Assembly: GCF_963678635.1 (NCBI RefSeq)
Contig: NC_087064.1
Coordinates: 74,153,465-74,213,464 of the forward strand
DNA length: 60,000 bases
Source of the DNA: Symsagittifera roscoffensis
Lineage: Eukaryota > Xenacoelomorpha > Acoela > Convolutidae
Direction of reading: 5' to 3'
Shown: piece by piece, positions 35,591 to 46,100 of the stretch
Numbering within the stretch: position 1 is the stretch's first letter
How the letters are laid out: the number at the start of each line of letters is the position of its first letter
Program-made: the position numbers and the translations under genes
Notes under the pieces: model-generated
Databases searched by the model: none
What the model was told of the DNA's origin: nothing
What the model saw: the letters and a program-made list of their open reading frames with translations, nothing else

Positions 35591-37560
35591 ATTCGACCCC
35601 CACTCAGCACGTACGCCCCCCCCCCCCTCAAGGATTCGAACCCCTGCCGACCCAAAAGCTCCCACTTTGTACTATTTTGAGATATCCCTGTTTGGCTGAC
35701 GTACCCCCAAAATTTTTCTAAGTACTAACTTTGAGGGGGGAGCGCGCACCGAAAAAACGCTCAAAATTTTCCAAAAAGTCACTAGAACGCCTTTCTTGGC
35801 CGGTTTTTTTCCAAAAGTTTGCCTGGGGCGCAATAAATCTGGTCGAAAAGGGGTCTTTACAGTTTTTTGGAAGAGCTCAGAAAATCAATTTTTTCGACCT
35901 AAAAAAAGGTCGACAAAGCATTCAAATTTTTTTTTGAAAATGCGCACACCCCTCGAGAAATTCCTAGATCCGCCCCTGCATTCCAGTTTGTTTTTTTCGA
36001 CCAAATTTCCGCCCAATTGGTACTTTCTTCTTGAGCCCCAGCCTATTAACAAAAAATGTTTTTACCCTCACTAAACTATGATCTTGAGACTTTTTTCCAA
36101 TTGTAAGTTTATTAGCCCCGACTCTACCCACTGCACAATCATCCCCGGCAAATAAATTGTCATCCAATTTATTTTAGCATCCCCACCTTGAGGAGGAGGA
36201 TGACAATGAAGCCTTCTAACTGCGACTTTTCCCGCTCAGAAAATTACAAAAAAAAATTTCAAGATTAAGGTCTTTTCCGTTATAACTTCCTTGTAATTTG
36301 TAGCCCTCCAGCCACATAATTCAATACAAAGGATAGAATAATCAAAACTCATAACTTGGTTTTACGTTTCAAGGAAATAATTGTCAATTTTTATCCAGTG
36401 TGGTTGTCATCCTTTGTTTGATTCAGGGGCGGATCTACGATTTTCTCGAGAGGGGGTGGCAGATTTTTGAAATAAATTCGAAAATTTTGTCGAACTTTTT
36501 TAGGTTGACCAAAAATTAATTTTTGGAGCTCTCCCAAATCAGTATAAAGACCCCATTTTGATCAAGTGTTCTGCTGCGCAGGCAGTTAAAAAAACAGGCC
36601 AAAAACTTTTTTTTTGTTTTTTGGAAAACTTTGACAAAAAAAAATGCTTTTTTTGTGCGCGCGCTCCCCCACTAATTTAGTATTTTACCGCTTCCGCCCA
36701 AATCCGCTTAAGGCTCGATTGTAAAATTCTGAAGTAGTCCTCAATATTGCATCAAAGGATCAGTTTTTAAACCTGAGAAAATAACGGATTGACGACTCTT
36801 CCAAATAAGAATCAATCAATCTCCAATCAGTTCATAAAATTGTTTTGCTACTAGGCTAGTAGGTCTAACATAAAAAAGATTGAGAAGTAGAGCAGATTGG
36901 AAAGTGAAAAATTTATCAAAACCTGCTCACATTTTTACTTTTCATTAAACCACGTAGTTTTTTACCTAAATTGGCTTCGTGTGTATTTCTGTGAAATTGG
37001 TACGTGCAAATTTTTGCAACATGAGTTAATCTTAGCGCTATAAAAAACTTATAGGTAGTTTTGTGCTTATTGAGTGTCGTCATTAATTCTGTGGGCTGAT
37101 TAACATCTATTTTTTAAATAAGTTCCAGGGGTATTAATTGAAAATGATTTAACAGTGAAAAAAGATTTTAAAATTTCAGACGAAAATCTTCAACGTTTTT
37201 AAAAAAACTAGAAAAAACGTCATTTTTTTTTCTTAATTTTTTCAAACTTTTAGTCCCTTGTTATTTGTTAGCTTTTCTACACAAATGAACTATTTTTTTC
37301 CAATCTTAGTCGCAAATCTAAGTGCTCATTTTGAAAGTGTTCTTTTATTGCAGTATGTGCATAAGACCAATGACTAGCTATTAAGTACAGGATATTACTA
37401 CAGACTGTTATATTATAAATGGCACTTTAGCTTCCACGGTATCATGGATGTGCAGCGTAGAGGTAGGGAAGGAGGCCTGCAACAAAAAAGAGGGTTCGAA
37501 CCTGGGAGGGTCGGATGTTTTTAATGAACTTTTTCCTATACTTTTTACAACACTAGCGTC
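35591..37560. repeat. Partial third copy of the duplicated block (3' 1.9 kb only)
   Basis: Begins ATTCGACCCCCACTCAGCAC, matching 33788 onward and 26608 onward. It repeats the facing transposon ends (35978 and 36424), the downstream unique part and the hairpin-tailed element. It continues into that element's complete tail at 37688-37709. The intact tail suggests the rightmost copy keeps the original flank. Confidence 0.88.
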
Positions 37561-37715
37561 CGCTCTATAAATTAAGGTACCTTAGTTGGTAATTTTTTTT
37601 TGCAAATTATGCCACTTAGCAATTATGTAGACTCATAATTGACGTGCCTCACTTAAGAAACTTTTCTCAGTAGCGTTGTCGGTCATATTTTGCTTGTGTA
37701 TGCGAAGTGCAACTT
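37265..37715 (+). mobile_element. Hairpin-tailed SINE-like element, subfamily 2, complete
   Basis: The head is CCAATCTTAGTCGCAAATC. The tRNA-like core is GCAGCGTAGAGGTAGGGAAG followed by GGTTCGAACC (B box, near 37493). The tail is TGCTTGTGTATGCGAAGTGC then AACTTCGCCTCTGCGTT. It matches the minus-strand copies at 47590-48157 and 48691-49268. It shares head and tail, but not the tRNA-like core, with subfamily 1. Confidence 0.7.
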
Positions 37716-39102
37716 CGCCTCTGCGTTAAACTTTGATTCACGCTCCTGATTGATACGCTGTTTTTTACGGCAGCTATCCGCAAGCGCCTTGAAAACAAAT
37801 ATTGTATCCGAAAACAAACAATTTAGAAGTTTTCAAAGTTTTTTTTTTGCTTTTTTTTATTTTTTGCTTGAAAGCTTCATGTGGCCTGTTTTTGAAAAAC
37901 AGTAGTTTTTTTGTGCTGAGTTGTAAAGGGCGTCAAATTTCACAGTTTCATTGTTCAGTTCTTCATAATATTTTTTTTGTTGCTTTCGGCTCATCGTGCG
38001 TTTACCCAAGTGTTGTCGGCATGAATGCTGCTCAATAATTTTTCTGGAAACTCATTTAACGCCGGTGGTTGTGTGTTTAGAGTTATTTATCTGAAACTAA
38101 GAATACTTCGATATAACAATAACTTTGTAATTTTGTAGATGTTATTTTGACATTTTGTATGGTTTTTTGCTTCAGTGGATTTGACTTAATTTTTTCTTGC
38201 CAGCTTATAAAGCGATGTTTTTTTTTGGTTTAACAAGTAATGCGATTTTCTGCTTCGCCTCTGTGTAATTGGAAACTAAAAAAATTCTATTATGGTTAAA
38301 TTTTTTTTATGGTAAAAAGCCGCCCAAATTGTTTAAAATTTTCAAAGTGGCGCATGTGCAATGCGAGTGTGTATGAGCAATCTTTCACACTTTCCCCCTC
38401 ACACAAGCATCAATTTTATGGTATAACGAGGTTATTTTTGAAGATTAACAATGTTTTTCATGGCTTAATTGGTCCGCATGCCAACTTTTGTAACAATCAG
38501 GGAAATAATCGAATAAATACTTGGAGACAATTGCCTAAACACTTATCAACGAGTTTGTGTATCATCATATATACTTTTGTCGCTGGATTCTGCAAAAAAA
38601 ATTATTTGGTTAAGATTTGATGGGTTCAACATTTGTCATTGAATTTCAGCTGCAAAAACCACAAAATTATATGTCTGTGTAATCCAGAAGTGCAAAGAGC
38701 TTAATTCTTTGCTCTGTTAAACAACCGAGTTTGCAGCGGTAATAGAGGGGGTTGGAATCGTCATAATCGACAGTGGGGGGGACGGGGGGGGACGATAGAA
38801 GATCGATGTTTTGTACACAGTCATTGAAGCGAAATAAATGTTCTTATAAATTGAAAACTCAATGAATTCAGCCTTGAATTAAAGTAGTCTGTCGCCAGAT
38901 TAGTTTTTTCTGCTAATTTCCTTTCGGCTCTTCTGACATTTTTTCCAATTTTTCCGAGCTCGATTTAGTGGCCGAGAACCTCCTCCAGGCTCTCCCAATT
39001 GTATTTGCTGCCTCTTCTTCTCTCGAACCTAATTAAATGAATACCTTGAGGTAAAGTTTTCCAGTTCCATTTCAATTTTTTTTCCTTTTTGCGAAAATGC
39101 CC
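37716..39102. other. Intergenic AT-rich stretch
   Basis: Holds a decayed hairpin-tail-like fragment near 38243-38268 and a G/C-tract family fragment at about 38365-38540. Several G runs lie near 38774-38795. No exon or RNA gene is seen. Confidence 0.45.
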
Positions 39103-39319
39103 GGCTCTTTTCCACCCCCTCCCCCCCTCCCCCAATTTCAAAATGATCGTTTTCATAGTCGTTTCAAATGTTATAACGGCTGAATGCATGATATTACAAT
39201 GTGAAGCAAGAAGACCAAATTTGTTCACGATTGTTAGTTAGTTCACCATGCATTAAGTCAATGTTAAAGTAGTTTTTCAAAATTTAAATTTAAATGTGAG
39301 GGGAAAATGGAAAAGAGCC
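39103..39319. mobile_element. hAT-like MITE, GGCTCTTTTCC family (217 bp)
   Basis: Terminal inverted repeats are GGCTCTTTTCCACCCCCTCC at the left and GGGGAAAATGGAAAAGAGCC at the right. Flanking octamers AAATGCCC (39095-39102) and AAATGCAC (39320-39327) form an 8-bp target-site duplication with one mismatch. Eight-base duplications are typical of hAT transposons. There is no coding capacity. Confidence 0.8.
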
Positions 39320-39329
39320 AAATGCACTT

Positions 39330-39460
39330 TTTGTTCTAAAATCTGCACAGATCTGTTATTCATACTTTACATCCTAACATTACGTATTTAGACATAACAA
39401 CCTGCAAAACAACTATGAAGTCAGAAAATTTGAAATATGGGGGGGACATTGAAAAGAGCC
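39330..39460. mobile_element. hAT-like MITE, GGCTCTTTTCC family, left end lost
   Basis: Only the right part remains: TTCATACTTTACATCCTAAC then ATTACG, ending CATTGAAAAGAGCC at 39460. The body matches the 13975-14195 and 40251-40920 copies rather than its two immediate neighbours. Confidence 0.6.
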
Positions 39461-39497
39461 GCAGGGCGTGTGCTCAGCGCGCTGAGTATCATGGCAG

Positions 39498-39715
39498 GGC
39501 TCTTTTCCAGTTCCCCTTTTTGATTTTTTCTGAAATTTAATGTACGAAACTCTGTTTTAAATAAATTTTCATGTTATGAACTGCATCAAAACGTGTCCGC
39601 GTGAACAGAAGAATATTTTTTTACAAAATTTCTTACATGTAAAATGCCGTGTGAAAAACTTTCAAACAGCTTTATTTTGTAATTTTACGAGGGGGTGGGA
39701 AACTGGAAAAGAGCC
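39498..39715. mobile_element. hAT-like MITE, GGCTCTTTTCC family (218 bp) with perfect 8-bp target duplication
   Basis: The left inverted repeat is GGCTCTTTTCCAGTTCCCC and the right is GAAACTGGAAAAGAGCC. CATGGCAG is present exactly on both sides (39490-39497 and 39716-39723). A chance open frame at 39576-39758 overlaps it. Confidence 0.88.
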
Positions 39716-40250
39716 CATGGCAGTTAAAAAGCGTGAACGAAGAAGTATGTACAAATGAAATTTCAAGGTGGGGTGAAAAATTGCTCTGAATGAGTAGCAA
39801 GATGTTAATTAAAAAATTAGATTTACAAAAATGTCATTTTTTTGAAAATTGCCTGTTCTGGTTAATGGAGCGTTGGACAAAGTCACATTCTGAGAGTTTT
39901 CTCCCGAGGGGAAATTGGTTGTCTTCTTGTTGTCACCCATAACAATACAGCACCGTCTGAACTTTATCAGAAGGAAATTCTGATTTTTTCTAAAAGGATA
40001 ATTAGTCGAATATAATTAACAGCAGCTTTAATTAAGGAACTAAAAACTGCTCTGACGATTTGCAAATGGCACGTGATTAATTACATTAACTAATTTCCGT
40101 AAAAAACTCAATAATACAGTGCTGATATAAATTATCCGGCCATAACTATTAAAACTTGAAATTTTATTTTTGGCTTTTTCATTAGGGACTATTTGAAATA
40201 AACTTCCGCGGTTCAATTAGTGACAGTACTATTTCGTGAGCTCCTTATGC

Positions 40251-40920
40251 GGCTTTTTTCAAGTTCCCCCTTTCAAATTCAATTTTAAAGTCTATTTAAC
40301 GTTATCATAATGCAATGAAATTCGGCGTGGTGAACAAATCGACAATTCTGAACAGATTTGTTCTGGGGGTTGAGAAATTAGACGATAAGCAAATTAGACG
40401 GAGGTACTTAAAAGGAAATTAGACGATTTTGCAAAACTGCAATTGTAAGAAAATAGACGAAAGTTAGAGAAATTAACTTTGTTTGCACAGAAATTGCGTT
40501 AGAAAAATAAAATTGTTTGTAGACAACAGTTCAATTTCGGTGGCCAAAAACTTTACAAGTCAATCATGCATAATTTATTCAATTCAAAACTCTCCTGTAA
40601 TATTCAGATTTGACATTTTATGTTCATTTAAACTAATTGTTTTGATAGGTATTGACATTTTATGTTCTTTTTGTATTTGTGAAACTTGACTCTTAAGAAA
40701 AACTGTTGGCCCTTTCCCTTTCGTCTAAAATGCCAGAAATGTAAAAAATAAATTCCGTCTAATTTCGTTTTTGTAGCATCCGTCTAATTGGCTTATCGTC
40801 TAATTTCCTAGGCCCCAATTGTTTTGCAGACTTTACAGCATAACATCACGCGTTAAGCCGTAATAACATGTAAAACAAACATAAATCTCGGTATTTTGAA
40901 AGGGGGAACTGGAAAAGAGC
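40251..40920. mobile_element. hAT-like MITE interrupted by a second MITE
   Basis: The left end is GGCTTTTTTCAAGTTCCCCC and the right end is GGGGGAACTGGAAAAGAGC. CCTTATGC lies exactly on both sides (40243-40250 and 40921-40928). Outer parts align with the uninterrupted copy at 13975-14195. The interior 40365-40815 is the foreign insert. Confidence 0.85.
40366..40815. mobile_element. Nested MITE with AAATTAGACGATAAGC inverted repeats
   Basis: Terminal inverted repeats of about 38 bp: GAAATTAGACGATAAGCAAA then TTAGACGGA at the left, and the complement TCCGTCTAATTGGCTTATCG then TCTAATTTC at the right, with GGGG/CCCC outermost. Near-identical flanks TTGTTCTG and TTGTTTTG suggest an 8-bp target duplication. 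Comparison with 14080-14110 marks the empty site. The 68-codon frame at 40483-40689 is not transposase-like. Confidence 0.8.
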
Positions 40921-40929
40921 CCTTATGCT

Positions 40930-42939
40930 TTACAAAATGTTTAAAAATTGTTTTTAAGTAATCTTTTATTTAAGTATAAACTACAATTTTTGGCTTTCAA
41001 ACGAAAAAAAAATGTAGACAAAACAGAGAAAATTAAACCCTTCTTAAATTTCATTGGGCTACATAAAAAGCCCACATTTATGTAGTTTTGTCAGCAACTG
41101 AACGGGTAGTTTTGGGATAACTTTTGATTAACTTAAAAAACCAAAAATTAAATCTGTTTGGGGCAAGATATTGGACACAAAAATTCGCAAAAAAAATTGC
41201 ACCATATTAGTTCTGCCGTTGCCCAAAAACAATGCGATCAAAAACAAAAAAAAAAACGAAATCCTTTTAAGTTGTTGATTACGAACTTATCCACATTAAC
41301 ATGCATACTTAGGATTAAATCTGCAAGCTGGGGGATCGAAACTAAAATTGTTGGTGTTGTAATTGATTTTACGTGGTTTTATATTGAAAAAAAAAAAACG
41401 GTTTATTCTTGGACAATAAACTCATAACAACTGAAGCACACAAATCAATTTGAAGTATTACACAAAGAAAGCCGGCCATGAAAAAAAGCACATCGTGTTC
41501 GCAAAGAATTCGGATCAGCTTTTTAAAATATCGATAGATGTTAATAGGGTTTCTTAAGATGCCACACATGACATCCACGCGGCTTTCCTTGACGAGGTCA
41601 TTAATGGCTGAAAAAAAAACAGACCCTGCGCCATAGCTCCTTCCCATTCTTCGAGAAAGGTCGGCACAAAAAGCGCTCGTTGGCAAGTGGTGCAAGAGCT
41701 TCAGGCAGGCTCTTTTCAATTATAGCTAGCCCTCCCCCCCCCCCCCCCCCCCCCCCCAGTAAAAATAGCCCCACCAAGTGCTTAAGTTTCCTGTTTGTAG
41801 GCTGACTTGCTATCATGGGAAAATGACAAAAATTATAGCCGGAAATCAAACAAGAATAGCCAGTTGCTATGAAAAATTAAAATTACAGGACTCAACCCTT
41901 CCTTGCTTATATTTGAAAATTGTTTTACAATGAGCGGTTTCATGTGACCAAAAATTTTTGGAATGACCAAATCAGTCCACATGCCAATTTTTGTAGCAAT
42001 CGCCCATATACAGAAAAATGTTACAAGTGAAAACTTGCTGTTAAAAGAAAATTTTAAAAATCTAGCACAGAAGATTTTGATCACAATGGTTGAACTTTAG
42101 AAATTCAAAACAAGAAAAACTTTAAAACTGGGAGAAAATTGTTTTTTTTTTCTCGAAAGACAGTTTTTTTACGAATTATTCTGACGTATTATTCTCGTTT
42201 TGTCTAAGGAACGAAGCCGAGGCAGCACTTTCGAGTCTTTGAACACATTTACGACTAAAAAGTTTTAATATGATAGCAAATTTCGTGCTACGTGCTTCTT
42301 TTGATGTCATCGACACCGAGCGAGGAAAACCCAGCCTACGGCTCTAACACCAATTCAATTGAAAAAAAAATGAAAAAAGTTAAAAGAGACATTTTTAGGG
42401 TACTTTTTTGCAGTTTAGAACAATAAAGAATTTTAAAGAAAGTAAAAGAAATAAAAAAAGAGCCGCAAATTATTATTTCAAAGAATTAGAAACAACGAAT
42501 AGCTTGCGAAGAAAATGGATTGTTTAAATCTTTTGAAAAATGTGAACCTAAAAACAATATTGGCATTTTGATCGACTGCAGTGCAAAAAAAACTGAGCAA
42601 AAACAATGAGAACGTGAAAACTTGATTGTTTTAATTGGCGGCTTTTTTCAAAGAGCTAAAAATAACGTTCTGTATAATAAAAGCATTTAAAAAAGGCTTT
42701 ACACTGGTCGGAATAATTGAAATTTTTTGAAAACCAATTTTATTTTCCGAAGTCTTTCTGAAGTTCATGTGCATCTTTTTTAAAGTTTTTTTAAAATCTT
42801 TTGGGAGGCTCATACACTAATCAAATGTGGAAAAAATAAGGCGAAAATTACTCGTACTAATTTTGACTTTTTCTGTTTGCTTAACTTACAATATTCCAGT
42901 TGCTGACGGCGAAGAAGCAAACGTAGAAATCTTTGCAAA
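40930..42939. other. Intergenic AT-rich stretch upstream of the coiled-coil gene
   Basis: Contains a C run at about 41731-41757, the G/C-tract family fragment to about 42030, and otherwise featureless AT-rich DNA. A possible splice acceptor ATTCCAG ends at 42899, 41 bases before the start codon of the next gene. It could mark a 5' untranslated exon or a trans-splice site. Confidence 0.4.
41731..42030. repeat. G/C-tract element fragment
   Basis: A run of more than 20 C residues is followed at a distance by CAAATCAGTCCACATGCCAA then TTTTTGTAGCAATCG. This core is shared with 24840-25014, 31990-32185, 38365-38540 and 45020-45215. Confidence 0.5.
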
Positions 42940-43120
42940 ATGGCCGCAGCGAAAGGAGGCGGGGCAAAAGGTAAAGGAGACGTTTCGGATGCTGTCAAAA
43001 TTGAGTCTCTGGAAGCGGAACTACAGGAGATGGACGAAGTTTGTGGTAAACTGGAAAAGAGACTGGAAAAAAGAGACAAGGCAATTGCCACTCTAAAACA
43101 ACAGCTGCAGCAAGCAGAGG
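42940..43120 (+). CDS. Coiled-coil gene exon 1
   Basis: Starts at ATG 42940. The donor is GTAAAG at 43121, phase 1. It encodes a Gly/Lys-rich N-terminus, then heptads ESLEAELQEMDEVCGKLEKR and ATLKQQLQQAE. A longer frame from 42827 in another register overlaps it but does not continue into the next exon, so 42940 is preferred. Confidence 0.72.
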
Positions 43121-46100
43121 GTAAAGTATGCCTAAATTACAACTTAAGAATTTCGTAAAAAAATGCATTGAAAAAATATATAAGCTTGATTATTTTAAGA
43201 TCTACAAAAACTTCAGAAATCTTCAAAACAAAAAACATTAGCATTATAAGTGCATAATAGTCTTGCGTTACCAGATTTTGGTCTCTCTAAATTTTGAGAA
43301 ATATTAAAACTGAATGAAAAGAAATTTTACGTTAGAAAATGGTTGGAAGTTGCATAATTAGCGTTTTTGGTGTATGAAGGTCAAACCTGGTAGTCTGTGA
43401 ACGATTAAAAAAAACTTGCTTTGCAGCGGAACAGTATTTTGTTTGAATTTGAACTCTTTTTTGATTTTGCAGTTTTACGAACTTGACACAACAAAAATTT
43501 GAATGGTTAACCCAAAAATTCGCCGTTTTTACCAAGAAAGTCATGCTAATAGACATGATTAACATCCGCTGAATAAAGTTGATCCAATATTATTTTCACT
43601 TGCGAGAGCAAATGTACGAAAATATAATTTTGTCCAAATTTTGCTCAAAGTTTTTTTCAAATAAATTATGTGTTGTAGATGAAAAAGACAAAACTGAAGC
43701 TGAGCTGAAGAAACTGCGACAAGAAAAAACTGCAGCTCCCTCTAAAAATACACAAAACGATCCAGAAGTAACCAAATTTAAAGACCAACTCTCAAAAAAA
43801 GAAAAGGAACTCAAAACTTCCGAAGATAAAAACAAAGAATTGAGCTCCAAAGTGAAACAATTGGAAGACAAAATAGCCAATCTTAATAAATCATCTAACA
43901 GCTCAGACCCAAATGTGGAAAAGTTACAAGCCGAACTAGCAAAACGGGAGAAAAAAGTGGAAAAATACAGAGCCGAAATTGAAGCAATGAGCGAAGAACT
44001 CAATTTACTTGACGATCGAGAGGCAGAAATCGAGAAGTTGAAATCTGAAATCAAAAAGCTCACAACTGAAAATGAAAAGAATTCGAAAAAGTCTGCCGGC
44101 GAAAACAGCAAAGCTCCAGAGTATAACGAAAACGAACTTCTAGCTGAAATTGATGAGCTAAACCAGCAATTAGATGAAGCTGCAGCTACGATCGAAACAT
44201 GCCAAGCTCAAATGAAAGACCAACAATCGAAAATCGACCAAGTTTCCTCCAAAGACAAGAAAATTTCCGAGCTACAAACTGAAGTGAACAAATTAAAAAG
44301 TGAAAACAAAAAGACTTCATCAAAAACTGATGATAAAATTGTGAATAATTCTGATGAAATCAAAAAGTTGAAAAAACAGTTTGGCAGATTATAAAAAAGA
44401 AAATAGCGAATTGATTGACGAAGTTGACTCTCTGCGGGAAAAGGTGACGAAACTTTCAAAAGCGGTTGTGCAAAAATCTGTCAAAGAGGGTTTGGGGAAA
44501 AAAGACAAGCCGCAAGATGAAGAAAAGACGGCGCTGAAGGAAGAAAATGACGAGTTGAGGAACTCGGTTGCTCTTTTGGAGGCAGCGAACGAAGGACTGA
44601 AGAGCGAATTACAGGTTAAGATAATTCTTAAAAAAACAAAGACAAACTTCAGATTGCTATGAAAAAAATTTAGAAGATTGAGATTTAGTTTGAGAGTCTA
44701 GATGCTTACATAACCAGTTTTGCTTCTCTCATCAGAACAATAGTTTTTAGCATCTAGCTTTCTTGAATCGGGGAGCTCCATAAGGAAGAAAATTGTCATA
44801 ATAATTTTTTTTTCGTACTTTCAGATTTTGATAAAGAATCTATGTTTAAGATTCGACAGGACGAATTGGAGCAGAACATAAGACAGGCAGAACAAGCAAA
44901 GCTGCAGCAGGAGACCGAAATCATAATGGGTGTGTACAATTATAAAAATCCATAAAAGCAATCAGCGGTGGGGGGGGGGGTTCCTGAAAGTAAGTTACTC
45001 GACCGAGAATAAAAGGCTGACCCCCCCCCCCCCCCCCCCCCCCCATACTCATATAAGCATAACTTTTATGGTGTAACTAATAGTTTTACAATGTTGAGTA
45101 TCGAGACTAAATATGTTTGTGATAGCCTAATTGGTATACATGCCAATTTTTGTAACAATCGGACAATAGGAACAGAAAATTTAAATGTAAAAATTCGCAG
45201 GTGGGGGGGGGGGGGAGTAAAGAAGGAAAAAGTAGAATAAAGTTTTATTTAAATGGTTTTGTTTCAAATATCTTTTCTCTCAAAATTATAGTTTGGTTTG
45301 GATAGAGTGGTCAAAACATATATTGAACTGGGGAAACGTGAAAAAATATATATGCCAAATGTAATTGAGTGGCGGATTTTTGTCGGTGCTAAGAATCAGC
45401 CATCCTATGGTGATCATATACATCATATACACCGGCTGAATCTATATCTTTTGAAACATTTTTGAATCATTTTAGCGTCAAACAACCAAAGTCTTCAATC
45501 TGCTAATGACTCATTGTGGGATAACAAAAACATCCAACTTGACAAAGAGAAAGTGGAGAAAGACCTGGCAAACAGCAAAGACGATATTTCTAGACTGAAG
45601 ACGGAGTTAAACATCACCAGAGATAAACTAAAGCACAAAGAACAGCAGATAGAGGCACTTAGAAAAGAGACACACTCTAAAATGGGAATCACCCAGGATA
45701 ACATCAAGCTGAAGGTTGTTTATTTCTTTTTGGAAAAAAATTATAACTATCCTTTACGGAAACATTTCAATTAGAGAAGTTAGGGAAATTTTTTGTACTT
45801 CCTAATGCTTTAAAAGGAAACCCTATAAAAACGGGTCTTTTTATGTAGTTAATTGTTCAACTATACAGACTAAATTGCAGAGTTTAATGATAGTTTGTCA
45901 GCTTTTTATATTTAGACTTTGGATAATTAATTTTTCAATTGTTGCAAGGTCGAGAATCAACAGCTGGCTGCTCAGCTTTCAACAAGCGAGCGACTCAAAG
46001 AAAATCTTGAGGGACAGTTGAACTCACTTCGACAAAACTCAGGTGGGCTCAATCGAATGCCTCCTATTCATTCCAGCTCACGCGATGTGTCACCGAACCA

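Noticed and set aside
42827-43096. Open frame starting with a signal-peptide-like stretch upstream of the coiled-coil gene
   Set aside because: It overlaps exon 1 in another register, changes character after 35 codons and does not join to exon 2 in frame. The frame from ATG 42940 does.
43596-44111. 171-codon minus-strand open frame rich in Ser and Phe
   Set aside because: It is antisense to the Lys/Glu-rich coiled-coil exon, which automatically yields Ser/Phe/Leu codons on the other strand.
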